A program made the translations under genes and the position numbers. 64,000 nucleotides of DNA from CAIVPM01 sp964615145. GTDB lineage: Bacteria > Bacteroidota > Bacteroidia > Chitinophagales > Chitinophagaceae. Below the pieces are notes generated by a model. It saw only the letters and a program-made list of their open reading frames with translations. It was not told where the DNA came from and did no database searches. Location: positions 1 to 64,000 of the forward strand of contig CAZTOP010000011.1 in assembly GCA_964615145.1 (NCBI GenBank). The letters are read 5' to 3'. Below, piece by piece: positions 46,601 through 54,821 of the stretch. Numbering within the stretch: position 1 is the stretch's first letter; each line of letters opens with the position of its first letter.

Positions 46601-47120
46601 CAGCGGGGTCTCTAAAGTCAAAATGTTTCCAATCAATTCCTGTATCATAAATGCCAACAATAACTCCATCACCTTTGTAATTTGTACTATTCAAATTTCC
46701 ATTATGTAACAAAGATGCTCCACTTGTGCCTACTGAAATATCATTTGTAGGCATAATTACTTTGGGTGCATCAACATATTTTACATCTTCCATCAAACTT
46801 AATTCTATCAATTCATCAACATCAACTAGAGCAGTAACAAATTTTGGTAAAACACTTTGAATTTTTACGCCAGTATTTATTAATAAAGACACATTATTGA
46901 TGTATATGATGCACATATATTTTTTTTGAAAGACACCAGTTTTATTATCAAAAACATCTACAGTTTGTAGTTTAAAAAGATCTGGTTTTATATCTTCGGT
47001 GTTTTGGTTAATGGGATGTTCAAGCAAATACGTGAAGGCAGGTGCTAGTTTATTTCTATTTTGAGCAAAGGAACAAATCGAAATAATAGTTATTGATAAA
47101 GCAAATAATATTTTTTTCAT
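43626..47120 (-). CDS. Secreted S8 (subtilisin-like) peptidase with T9SS sorting domain
   Basis: A 1164-residue exported protease. Signal peptide 1-19 (ending CSFAQ), prodomain-like region to about 125, then the S8 domain: catalytic Asp in VGIYDTGIDW (about 159), His in GHGTHVTGTA (about 231), oxyanion Asn in IAAGNDNG (about 334) and Ser in AGTSMATPEV (about 581). A large insert separates the His and Ser regions. Downstream come a jelly-roll-like module (660-810), two near-identical ~40-residue Ig-like repeats (WNGLTFN and GCDS-ATL motifs), and a type A T9SS tail starting FKIFPNPSKS. It is probably released or attached at the cell surface. Confidence 0.93.
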   Translation of the reverse strand: MKKILFALSITIISICSFAQNRNKLAPAFTYLLEHPINQNTEDIKPDLFKLQTVDVFDNKTGVFQKKYMCIIYINNVSLLINTGVKIQSVLPKFVTALVDVDELIELSLMEDVKYVDAPKVIMPTNDISVGTSGASLLHNGNLNSTNYKGDGVIVGIYDTGIDWKHFDFRDPADTTKTRILKIWDHTLTPTLGETSPTGFSYGVEYSQTQINNEIDGTPAGFVREKDINGHGTHVTGTAAGNGFSLTSKKYSGIAPNADIVVVKGGDNFFNYTSQIDAMTYFKNIANFYGKPLVINMSIGGQFGAHDGTAPNEVAVDNFSASGNGRVVVIAAGNDNGKTLHKQVSMSSNSTSNIVINVPTTNGTAAVDLFQVSFYANDTSSMIATVTDPNGGTITANINQNLILPAMNNNATVYLDNEIDVESGDRLINLYVSRKTKTTNASGNWTLTLNNTSNNSIIIDGWLNYKGSDYGGASIIGADGNYQVHSPGCANSAITVASFVGKLDWYSNSTTSPGGYAYSSTQQDNISTFSSIGPRRDNVLKPTIAANGQGVVSCTSSNSGLGTTSTSVVVPNVYHVLAGTSMATPEVTGCVALLLQVKNSASYNEIKNAITTTATKDVFTTLYDNPVWGSGKIDVFRAASSLTNCQPYKRVTLSYDSASTSLNNPSYNLGASKATTKFTATIKGKLGGVFFKTGTSIPANSFTIEVRDNNAGLPGSLLGTSNILPASLSKFSWNYFDISSLNIQVQNQQDYFIVLAPGSSDSWSLGYENLSNSNRSFYSNGTGWVASNDLRIRSVVIDTALPNSVSSNNLSICSSELPFLWNGLTFNNAGSQTKYGLTNSLGCDSSATLILTVKSSSSSSSSININNNQLPYSWNGLTFNSAGTQTAHLLNSTGCDSAATLTLSVNSSTPLVISGVSNLCVGSTSSLSANISGGVWNSLNNRASINNLGTVNGLNAGNAIISYTVNDAGIIKTATYNINVNSIPNIPSISYEVGTVNPQRGAPAGGYCIGKTFNVLGSPAGGNWFATGSISVTLGGNVSINSTGAGSLTYTYTNSNGCSNSRTINGFGYACAAREVSTEKEQTNNVNDFKIFPNPSKSILNVSIDMLAGNGILVITDIYGKIIKTKNSSLGLNYINISDLSSGIYFITHKTDLGISTKKFLVTN

Positions 47121-47200
47121 AAAGCGTTTGTTTTGGATTAATTGATTGCAATGTACTTAAATTAACGATAAATTAAATTTTTTGCAAAAAGTTATCCTTA

Positions 47201-47208
47201 TACATTTG
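47201..47208 (+). promoter_or_regulatory. -7 element TACATTTG ahead of the TPP riboswitch
   Basis: An exact TAnnTTTG match 8 bases before the riboswitch P1 stem. A TTTG at 47181-47184, 16 bases upstream, may be the -33 element, slightly closer than the usual spacing. Confidence 0.6.
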
Positions 47209-47212
47209 CAAA

Positions 47213-47297
47213 AGATTCATCGGGGTGCTAATTAATTTTGGCTGAGATAATACCCGTAGAACCTGAACAGGGTAATGCCTGCGAAGGGAAATGAGCC
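47213..47297 (+). ncRNA. TPP riboswitch (THI element)
   Basis: All conserved blocks are present in order: CGGGGTGCT (47221-47229), GGCTGAGATAATACCCGT (47240-47257), GAACCTGAACAGGGTAATGC and GCGAAGGGAA (to 47290). The closing P1 stem is TTCAT (47216-47220) with ATGAG (47291-47295). The AATGA at 47290-47294 can alternatively pair with TCATT at 47307-47311, which suggests the switching element. It binds thiamine pyrophosphate and controls the TonB-dependent receptor 60 bases downstream. Confidence 0.95.
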
Positions 47298-47358
47298 AGT
47301 CTTTTTTCATTCCTCAAGTAGTTTTCCTGTTCCTTTTATTCACTTTTTTAAATCTTAA

Positions 47359-49737
47359 ATGATGAAAAAATTATTAGGAACAATTATGTTCGTATTCTTG
47401 GCTTTAAACAATTATGCCCAAGAAAATCAGTATCAAATTAAAGGTAGGGTAGTAGATACCAAAACCAAAGAGCCAGTTGCAAATGCAACAATCAAGTGCA
47501 ATGCACAAGTAGTAGCCGCTGATGAAAAAGGGATGTTTGCTTTTAGTAAAATTTTTTCTAAAGGAAAATATAATCTTGTAGCAGCAAGTATTGGTTATCA
47601 AAGCACAGAACAATTAGTGTATGTAAAAAATCAAGACGTAATTGTAGAAATTCTTATCGAAAAATCTGAAACTAAACTTCAAGATTTAGAGATAATCTCA
47701 ATTAGAGCAAATGAAAAAGCCCCTTTTACAAAAACTAACATCCAAAAAAAAGAAATTGAATTATTAAATCAAGGGCAAGATTTACCTTTTTTATTAAACC
47801 AAACGCCATCTGTTGTAGTTAATAGTGATGCTGGAAATGGTGTTGGTTATACAGGAATCAGTATTCGTGGTACAGATGCTACAAGAATAAATGTAACACT
47901 CAATGGGATTCCTTATAATGACGCAGAAAGTCAAGGTACATATTTCGTTGATTTACCAGATTTCTCTTCATCATTAAATTCTATACAAATACAAAGGGGA
48001 GTAGGAACTTCTAGCAATGGTACAGGGGCATTTGGTGCAACCATTAATCTATCTACAAATGAATTAAATGAAAAACCTTACGCCGAAATTAAGAACAGCT
48101 TCGGTTCTTTTAATACTTGGAAAAACACTGTAAAGGCTGGTACAGGTTTAATAAGTAATCATTTTACTGTAGATGCAAGATTGAGCCAAATTACCAGTAA
48201 TGGCTATATGGATAGAGCATCAAGTAATTTGAAATCAGCAGCATTATCTACAGCGTACTACATAAATAAAAAAGCATCTATAAAGTTTAACTTGTTTACC
48301 GGAAACGAAAAGACCTATCAAGCTTGGAACGGAATTGATTCAGCAAAATTAGCTTCAAATCCAACTTATAATTATTCTGGTACAGAAAAACCAGGTACGC
48401 CATATGACAATGAAACAGATAATTACAAGCAAACTCACTATCAATTGTTTTACAATCAAAATATTAATGAAAATTTGGCTTTTAATATTGCAGCATTTTA
48501 TTCAAAAGGACTCGGATATTACGAAAATTACAAAGCTGATAGAAAATATGCAGATTATGGTGTTGTTTTTTCACCAACTTTAGCAACAGATTTAATCCAA
48601 AGACAATGGTTAGATAATGATTTTTATGGTCAAATATTTTCTTTTCAGTATAAAAAAAATGCTAATATTTTAACAATAGGGGGAAGTTGGACTGATTATA
48701 AAGGCAAACATTTTGGCGAAGTAATTTGGGCAGCAAATGGGGGCTTTACACCAAATCAAAGGTATTATGATGTAGGAACTGCAAAAAAATATGAAAGAAG
48801 TTTATATGCAAAATGGCAACACAATTTGAATAACTCATTAAGCCTATTTGCAGATGTACAATACAGATTTGTTGAGCACGATATGCCAGGTTTTAAATAC
48901 AATCCAACATTATTTGTAAACAGAAAATTCAATTTTATTAATCCAAAAATTGGCTTAAGCTATAATAAAAATGGTTGGATTAGTTATCTCAGTTATGCCA
49001 TGGCTAGCAAAGAACCTAACAGAAATGATTTTGAAGCAGGGCTAACAAATCAGCCTAAAGAGGAAATTTTGCACGATTTTGAGTTGGGAGTGGAGAAGAA
49101 AACTTCAAAATTTACCCTTGGGGCAACTTTGTATTATATGCTATATAAAGATCAACTTGTTCTGACAGGTAAAATTAATGACGTAGGATCATACACAAGA
49201 ACAAATGTTGATAATAGCTATAGAACGGGTTTAGAATTGCAGGGCTCTTATATTTTTTCTAACTGGGTAAATGTATTGGCAAACATTACTTTTAGTAAAA
49301 ATAAAATTAAAGATTTTGTTGAGTTTTATGACGATTATGACAATGGTGGACAGGTTGCAATCAAGCATATTAATACCAACATTACATTATCTCCAAATTT
49401 AACAAGCTTTGGACAAGTTAATTTCATTGTATCAAAAAATCTTTCTTTTAGTTTAAATAGCAAATTTGTTGGCAAGCAATATTTAGATAATACACAAAAT
49501 GAAAGCAGAATTTTGAATAGTTATTATACACAGGATGTCAAAACTTTTTTTAAACTAAAAAATAAAATATTTAAAGAAACTTTTTTAATAGCAAGTTTTA
49601 ATAATGTATTTAATAAAAAATATCAACCCAATGGATATACATATAGTTATTTGTACGGTGGGAGTTTAACAACAGAAAATTATTACTTTCCAATGGCTGG
49701 AACTAATTTTATGATAAGTTTAAACATTAAGCTATAA
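47359..49737 (+). CDS. TonB-dependent outer membrane receptor, probable thiamine transporter
   Basis: A 792-residue receptor. Signal peptide 1-20 (ending NNYAQ), a carboxypeptidase-regulatory-like beta domain (about 25-105, GRVVDTKTKEPVANATI), a plug domain (about 120-230, with VGYTGISIRGTDATRINVTL and IQIQRGVGTSSNGTGAFGA) and a 22-strand-type barrel ending in an aromatic-rich strand, NFMISLNIKL. It lacks a SusD partner. The TPP riboswitch in its leader points to thiamine or a precursor as cargo. This is inference from regulation, consistent with thiamine-regulated outer membrane receptors described in Bacteroidota. Confidence 0.93.
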   Translation: MMKKLLGTIMFVFLALNNYAQENQYQIKGRVVDTKTKEPVANATIKCNAQVVAADEKGMFAFSKIFSKGKYNLVAASIGYQSTEQLVYVKNQDVIVEILIEKSETKLQDLEIISIRANEKAPFTKTNIQKKEIELLNQGQDLPFLLNQTPSVVVNSDAGNGVGYTGISIRGTDATRINVTLNGIPYNDAESQGTYFVDLPDFSSSLNSIQIQRGVGTSSNGTGAFGATINLSTNELNEKPYAEIKNSFGSFNTWKNTVKAGTGLISNHFTVDARLSQITSNGYMDRASSNLKSAALSTAYYINKKASIKFNLFTGNEKTYQAWNGIDSAKLASNPTYNYSGTEKPGTPYDNETDNYKQTHYQLFYNQNINENLAFNIAAFYSKGLGYYENYKADRKYADYGVVFSPTLATDLIQRQWLDNDFYGQIFSFQYKKNANILTIGGSWTDYKGKHFGEVIWAANGGFTPNQRYYDVGTAKKYERSLYAKWQHNLNNSLSLFADVQYRFVEHDMPGFKYNPTLFVNRKFNFINPKIGLSYNKNGWISYLSYAMASKEPNRNDFEAGLTNQPKEEILHDFELGVEKKTSKFTLGATLYYMLYKDQLVLTGKINDVGSYTRTNVDNSYRTGLELQGSYIFSNWVNVLANITFSKNKIKDFVEFYDDYDNGGQVAIKHINTNITLSPNLTSFGQVNFIVSKNLSFSLNSKFVGKQYLDNTQNESRILNSYYTQDVKTFFKLKNKIFKETFLIASFNNVFNKKYQPNGYTYSYLYGGSLTTENYYFPMAGTNFMISLNIKL

Positions 49738-49742
49738 TTTAT

Positions 49743-49772
49743 AAAAGGGAGTAGTAACGGCTACTTCCTTTT
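49743..49772 (+). terminator. Terminator after the TonB-dependent receptor
   Basis: AAAAGGGAGTAG (49743-49754) pairs with CTACTTCCTTTT (49761-49772) with one G-U and a 6-base loop. Confidence 0.8.
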
Positions 49773-49918
49773 CATTGGTATATTAATTTAACATAATATT
49801 AATTATAAGATTAAATTGTTTAAAAATGAAGCAACATCAATTAACTTTTAAACGATAACAAAGCATATATTAATATCTGCTTTAAATTGAATAATATTGC
49901 AGCCTAAATCAAAAATTT

Positions 49919-51757
49919 ATGTGTGGAATAGTTGGTTATATTGGTCACAGAGAAGCTTATCCTGTAATTATTAAAGGACTAAAGCGATTGGAATACCGTG
50001 GTTATGACAGTGCAGGAATTGCATTGATTAACAATGGAAAAATGAATCTATTCAAAAAGAAAGGAAAAGTTGCAGATTTAGAAGAAAGCATGGTGGGCGA
50101 AAATATTCAATCAAATATTGGAATTGGTCACACTCGTTGGGCAACACATGGCGAACCTAGTGATAGAAATGCACATCCACATTTAAGCAATGATGGTAAT
50201 TTATCCATGATTCATAACGGAATTATTGAAAATTATGCAGCCATTAAGCAAGAACTTACATCAAAGGGTTACACATTCTCTAGTGACACAGATACAGAAG
50301 TTTTACTAAATTTTATCCAAGACATTAAGGAAAATAATAATTGCAAACTTGAAGAAGCTTTGAGAATAGCTTTAAAAAGAATTGTAGGAGCATATTGTAT
50401 TTTATTAATTGATAAAAACGATCCTGATACAATTATTGCTGCTAGAAAAGGAAGCCCTCTTGTTATTGGAATTGGCAAAGGCGAACATTTTTTAGCCAGC
50501 GATGCAACACCTATTATTGAGTACACAAAAGAAGTTGTATATGTAAATGATTATGAAATTGCTATAGTAAAAGCTGATGAATTAATATTAAAGAATTTAG
50601 GAAACGAAAAACAAACACCATTTATTACAAAATTAGATATGGAATTAGCAGCTATTGAAAAAGGCGGCTACGATCATTTTATGTTAAAAGAAATACACGA
50701 ACAACCTAATACAATTTTTGATTGTTTACGTGGAAGACTTTTAACACAAACCGGTGAAATTCGAATGAGTGGTATTGATAATCATCTTGAAGCACTTTGT
50801 AATGCTCAAAGAATTGTAATTGTTGCTTGTGGTACAAGCTGGCATGCAGGATTAATAGCTGAATATGTTATTGAAGAACTTTGCCGAATTCCCGTTGAAG
50901 TTGAATATGCAAGTGAATTTAGATATAGAAATCCAGTTATTAATAAAGGCGATGTTATTATAGCAATTTCTCAAAGTGGAGAAACTGCTGACACTTTAGT
51001 TGCATTGGAAAGTGCTAAAGAAAAAGGTGCTTTTATTTTTGGCGTTGTAAATGCAGTTGGAAGCAGTATTGCTAGAATTAGCCATGCTGGTTCATATACA
51101 CACGCTGGTCCTGAAATTGGTGTTGCCAGTACAAAAGCATTTACAGGACAACTAGCTGTTCTTAATATGATTGCTTTAAAAATTGCAAAATCAAAAGGAA
51201 CGATTTCAGATGATAGATACATTAGTTTAATGAAGGAATTAGAAGCAATTCCGGAAAAAGTGAAGGAAATTCTGGCTGACGTTTCTAATATCAAATCAAT
51301 TGCACTAAAATATAAAGACGCCCCAGATGCGTTGTTTTTAGGTCGTGGATATAATTTTCCTGTTGCACTTGAAGGTGCTCTGAAATTAAAAGAAATTAGT
51401 TATATACATGCAGAGGGCTACCCTGCTGCTGAAATGAAACATGGCCCAATAGCCCTTGTTACTGATAAATTACCTGTTGTTTTTGTGGCTACCAAAGATA
51501 GTTATTACGAGAAAATTGTAAGTAATGTACAAGAAATAAAAGCTAGAAAAGGTATGGTAATAGCAATTGCTACTAATGGCGATACAGTTATTCCAAGTAT
51601 GGCAGATGACACAATTTTTGTTCCAGAGGCAGATGAATTGATTGCACCATTATTAAGCGTTATTCCATTGCAATTGCTTAGCTATTATGTGGGAATTGCA
51701 AAAGGATGTAACGTTGATATGCCAAGAAATTTGGCGAAAAGTGTAACTGTTGAATAA
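49919..51757 (+). CDS. glmS: Glutamine-fructose-6-phosphate aminotransferase (isomerizing)
   Basis: A 612-residue enzyme making glucosamine-6-phosphate, the entry to peptidoglycan and lipid A amino sugars. The N-terminal glutaminase domain begins with the catalytic Cys in MCGIVGYIGHR. Two SIS domains follow, with CGTSWHAGLIAEYVIEELCR (about 303-322), AISQSGETADT and the C-terminal LAKSVTVE. Length is standard. A near-consensus TAATATTG promoter element (49892-49899) precedes it. No glmS ribozyme or small-RNA site is visible. hddA follows by 18 bases, so the heptose genes may be co-transcribed. Confidence 0.97.
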   Translation: MCGIVGYIGHREAYPVIIKGLKRLEYRGYDSAGIALINNGKMNLFKKKGKVADLEESMVGENIQSNIGIGHTRWATHGEPSDRNAHPHLSNDGNLSMIHNGIIENYAAIKQELTSKGYTFSSDTDTEVLLNFIQDIKENNNCKLEEALRIALKRIVGAYCILLIDKNDPDTIIAARKGSPLVIGIGKGEHFLASDATPIIEYTKEVVYVNDYEIAIVKADELILKNLGNEKQTPFITKLDMELAAIEKGGYDHFMLKEIHEQPNTIFDCLRGRLLTQTGEIRMSGIDNHLEALCNAQRIVIVACGTSWHAGLIAEYVIEELCRIPVEVEYASEFRYRNPVINKGDVIIAISQSGETADTLVALESAKEKGAFIFGVVNAVGSSIARISHAGSYTHAGPEIGVASTKAFTGQLAVLNMIALKIAKSKGTISDDRYISLMKELEAIPEKVKEILADVSNIKSIALKYKDAPDALFLGRGYNFPVALEGALKLKEISYIHAEGYPAAEMKHGPIALVTDKLPVVFVATKDSYYEKIVSNVQEIKARKGMVIAIATNGDTVIPSMADDTIFVPEADELIAPLLSVIPLQLLSYYVGIAKGCNVDMPRNLAKSVTVE

Positions 51758-51775
51758 AAGCATTTTAATTTTTAT

Positions 51776-52801
51776 ATGATTTATAGAAGTAAAGCACCTT
51801 TAAGAATTGGCTTAGCCGGAGGCGGAACCGATGTTTCGCCTTACTGCGATGAGTTTGGTGGTGCTATTTTAAATGCAACCATATCATTATATGCTTACGC
51901 TAATATTGAGTTAAATAATACAAATCAGATTATTATTGAGGCAAAAGATCGAGAGGAAGTTGAAATATACAATTATGCCCCTTCCCTACCAATTAACGGA
52001 ACTTTAGATTTATTAAAAGGAGTTTATAATAGAATTCAGAAAGATTTTGGTATTCCGCATCAAGGATTCAAATTATCAACATTTGTTGATGCACCTGCTG
52101 GCAGTGGTTTAGGAACTTCATCAACCCTAGTAGTTGCCATTATAGGAGCTTTTGTTGAAATGCTAAAACTTCCTTTCGGCGATTACGATATTGCACATTA
52201 TGCTTATGAAATTGAACGTCAAGATTTAAAACTTGCAGGTGGCAGACAAGATCAATATGCAGCTACATTCGGGGGGGTAAATTTTATGGAGTTTTACAAT
52301 AATGATAAGGTTATAGTAAATCCTTTAAGAATTAGGCAAGAATATTTGAATGAACTTGAAAATAATCTTGTACTTTTTTTTACTGCTACAAGCCGCGAAA
52401 GTGCAGCAATAATTAAGGAACAGCAAAAAAATGTAATTCAAAAAAATAATAATAGTATTGAGGCCACCCATCAATTGAAAGAGCAATCTAAAATGATGAA
52501 AGAAGCCTTGTTGAAAGGTAAACTACATTTAATTGGCGATATTTTGGACTATGGTTTTGAGCAAAAAAGAAAAATGGCATCCAATATTTCCAATAATTAT
52601 CTTGAAGAAATTTATATAACTGCAAAAAAAGAAGGGGCAACTGGTGGCAAAATAAGTGGTGCTGGTGGTGGTGGTTTTATGATATTTTATTGTCCTGGCA
52701 CTACAAGATATGATGTTACTAAAGCTTTAAAAGTTTTTGGTGGAGAAGTAAAAAATTACAAATTTTCAAACGAGGGGCTAACAATCTGGACATCTCAATA
52801 A
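51776..52801 (+). CDS. hddA: D-glycero-alpha-D-manno-heptose-7-phosphate kinase (GHMP family)
   Basis: A 341-residue GHMP kinase. The N-terminus RSKAPLRIGLAGGGTDVSPY and the ATP-loop DAPAGSGLGTSSTLVVAIIG at about 109-128 are HddA features, with the C-terminal GGKISGAGGGGFMIFYC motif. It phosphorylates C1 of heptose-7-phosphate in the GDP-heptose route to lipopolysaccharide or S-layer glycans. Next to gmhA and a gmhB-like phosphatase, it forms a heptose cluster, though the nucleotidyltransferase (hddC) is not in the window. Related fucose/heptose kinases are an alternative. Confidence 0.9.
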   Translation: MIYRSKAPLRIGLAGGGTDVSPYCDEFGGAILNATISLYAYANIELNNTNQIIIEAKDREEVEIYNYAPSLPINGTLDLLKGVYNRIQKDFGIPHQGFKLSTFVDAPAGSGLGTSSTLVVAIIGAFVEMLKLPFGDYDIAHYAYEIERQDLKLAGGRQDQYAATFGGVNFMEFYNNDKVIVNPLRIRQEYLNELENNLVLFFTATSRESAAIIKEQQKNVIQKNNNSIEATHQLKEQSKMMKEALLKGKLHLIGDILDYGFEQKRKMASNISNNYLEEIYITAKKEGATGGKISGAGGGGFMIFYCPGTTRYDVTKALKVFGGEVKNYKFSNEGLTIWTSQ

Positions 52802-52803
52802 AT

Positions 52804-53376
52804 ATGAAACAAAAAATATTAAATATTGTAAATCAATCAATAGAAGTAAAAAAAAATATTTTAAATAATGAATTGCTAGTGTCAAATATTGAAGCTGCAG
52901 TTAAAGAAATTGCAGTTGCATTTAAAGTAGGCAATAAAGTACTTTTTTGTGGAAATGGTGGTAGTGCTGCCGATGCACAACATTTAGCAGCGGAATTTAG
53001 CGGTCGCTTTTATAAAGACAGAAAAGCATTGCCCGCTGAAGCCTTACATTGCAATACATCATATTTAACAGCCGTTGCTAACGACTATAGCTATGATGTT
53101 ATATATTCTAGACTAATAGATGGGATAGGTATTAAAGGAGACGTTTTAATTGGGTTAAGCACTAGCGGAAACTCTTCCAACATTTTAAAAGCTTTTGAAA
53201 GTGCAAATAGGTTAGGTATTAAAACTATTGCACTCACTGGCGATACAGGTGGCAAAATGAAAGAGATTTCAGACATTCTATTGAATGTTCCTTCAAATAT
53301 TACACCTAGAATTCAGGAAAGTCACATCATGATTGGGCACATAATTTGCGAATTAGTAGAAGAAATTATTTTTTAA
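52804..53376 (+). CDS. gmhA: Phosphoheptose isomerase
   Basis: A 190-residue SIS-domain enzyme converting sedoheptulose-7-phosphate to D-glycero-D-manno-heptose-7-phosphate. Motifs are FCGNGGSAADAQHLAAEFSG (about 48-67), GLSTSGNSSNILKAFE and the final IQESHIMIGHIICELVE with the catalytic His. It starts 2 bases after the hddA stop, and its stop TAA shares a base with the ATG of the next gene (TAATG), showing tight coupling. Confidence 0.95.
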   Translation: MKQKILNIVNQSIEVKKNILNNELLVSNIEAAVKEIAVAFKVGNKVLFCGNGGSAADAQHLAAEFSGRFYKDRKALPAEALHCNTSYLTAVANDYSYDVIYSRLIDGIGIKGDVLIGLSTSGNSSNILKAFESANRLGIKTIALTGDTGGKMKEISDILLNVPSNITPRIQESHIMIGHIICELVEEIIF

Positions 53377-54191
53377 TGAATAAAATTGTTGGACTTTTTT
53401 TTCTATTACTCTCTCATTTACAGTTTTTTGGTCAACCCAATGTTGATTTTTACAGTATCAAAACTGATACTAGCATTTTAATATTTGCTAACAACACAGA
53501 ATTTTGCCCTGTAACTGCACAATTTAGTTTTAATACGTTTAATTTAGTACTTCCAAAAAATAATCAATCTTTATTTGTAGTTCCTTCTAAAACAAATAAT
53601 TATTTAGTTTTTGAATTGATCAAAATTGATCCAAAAAAATCTTATAAATATTCCTACAAGGTAAAATCTAATTTTGGCGATGCTACAATACAAACTTTTG
53701 ATAGTTTATATGAATATGACTTGCCTTTCCCTAAACTTGATAGTTTTAAACTTGAACAAGGATATAATGGTAAATTTTCGCATCAAAATGAAAATGCATT
53801 AGACTTTGCTATGCCAGAAGGAACTCAAGTTTTTGCTGCAAGAAACGGGATTGTTGTAGCAGTAGTTCAAGAGTATAAAATTTCTTGTCCAAATAAAAAG
53901 TGTATTCAATATAATAACTATGTTACAGTTTACCATTCAGATGGAACTTTTGCTAATTATGCTCACCTACAATATTGTGGTTCTTTAGTTGCCATTGGAG
54001 ATTCTGTTAAACAAGGTGACGTCATTGCAATTAGTGGTAATACAGGATTTACAATCGGACCACATTTACATTTTGTTTGTTATTTACCAGATATTGAAAA
54101 GAGAAGAACTATTGAAACTTATTTTAAAATCAATGATGGAACTGAAGCCTACACTTTAGAAGAAGGTGAATATTATAAAAAAGAATATTGA
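53376..54191 (+). CDS. Secreted M23 family metallopeptidase (LytM-like)
   Basis: A 271-residue exported zinc endopeptidase of the peptidoglycan-hydrolase M23 family. The frame could begin at 53346, but ATG 53376 gives a clean signal peptide (MNKIVGLFFLLLSHLQFFGQ) and overlaps the gmhA stop. Zinc ligands are His and Asp in SHQNENALDFAMPEG (about 138-152) and the HxH of GPHLHFV near residue 230. YVTVYHSDGTFANYAHLQ is also typical. Its position inside a heptose operon is odd; it may be co-regulated envelope remodelling. Confidence 0.9.
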   Translation: MNKIVGLFFLLLSHLQFFGQPNVDFYSIKTDTSILIFANNTEFCPVTAQFSFNTFNLVLPKNNQSLFVVPSKTNNYLVFELIKIDPKKSYKYSYKVKSNFGDATIQTFDSLYEYDLPFPKLDSFKLEQGYNGKFSHQNENALDFAMPEGTQVFAARNGIVVAVVQEYKISCPNKKCIQYNNYVTVYHSDGTFANYAHLQYCGSLVAIGDSVKQGDVIAISGNTGFTIGPHLHFVCYLPDIEKRRTIETYFKINDGTEAYTLEEGEYYKKEY

Positions 54192-54743
54192 ATGAAAGGA
54201 GAAATTTTAAAAATCGATAACACCTGGACTTTATTTATTGATAGAGACGGTGTAATTAATAAAGAGAAAAAAGAAGACTATATTTTAAATTGGAACGAAT
54301 TTCAATTTTATGATGGTGTTAAGGAGGCATTATGTCTTTTAAACAATAAAGTCGGAAAAATTATTATGGTTACCAATCAGCGAGGAATAGGACGTGGATT
54401 AATGACTGAGCAAGATTTAATAGAAATTCATCAAAATATGCTAGCTGAAATTGTAAAAACTGGGGGGAGAATTGACAAAATTTATTACTGTGCAAGCACC
54501 GATAATAATCATATTAACAGAAAGCCAAATCCAGGAATGGCGTTAGAAGCAAAAATATATTTTCCAGAAATTGATTTTTCAAAATCATTAATGGTCGGGA
54601 ACAAACTTTCTGATATGGAATTTGGAAGAAATGCAGGTATTTACACTGTTTTTGTTACTACTACCAACCCTGAAGTGCCATTCCCCCACCCTGCTATTGA
54701 TTTTAGATTTGATAATTTATTAGAATTTGCCCATGCATTGTAA
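54192..54743 (+). CDS. HAD-IIIA phosphatase, GmhB-like
   Basis: A 183-residue HAD phosphatase, likely heptose-1,7-bisphosphate 7-phosphatase. Motif I is FIDRDGVINKEK with the nucleophile Asp at about 15, motif II the VTNQRGIGRG segment, motif III/IV NRKPNPGM and VGNKLSDMEFGRNAG. The zinc-binding loop of classical GmhB (several Cys/His before the RKP motif) is missing; only YYCAST remains. It begins directly after the M23 stop and closes the heptose cluster. Histidinol-phosphatase-like activity is an alternative. Confidence 0.82.
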   Translation: MKGEILKIDNTWTLFIDRDGVINKEKKEDYILNWNEFQFYDGVKEALCLLNNKVGKIIMVTNQRGIGRGLMTEQDLIEIHQNMLAEIVKTGGRIDKIYYCASTDNNHINRKPNPGMALEAKIYFPEIDFSKSLMVGNKLSDMEFGRNAGIYTVFVTTTNPEVPFPHPAIDFRFDNLLEFAHAL

Positions 54744-54748
54744 AGTAT

Positions 54749-54767
54749 AAAACTTTCTTAAAGTTTT
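54749..54767 (+). terminator. Possible terminator after the gmhB-like gene
   Basis: AAAACTTT/AAAGTTTT form an 8-base stem with a 3-base loop just after the stop. The T-run is only in the stem itself, so it is weak. Confidence 0.35.
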
Positions 54768-54821
54768 GTGAAATTGAATAATTTTCATTTCAGTAATTGT
54801 ATTTTTATATAAACATTTATA

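Noticed and set aside
49860..49918. glmS ribozyme or small-RNA control site
   Set aside because: The spacer is too short and has none of the conserved ribozyme core; this element is a Gram-positive feature.
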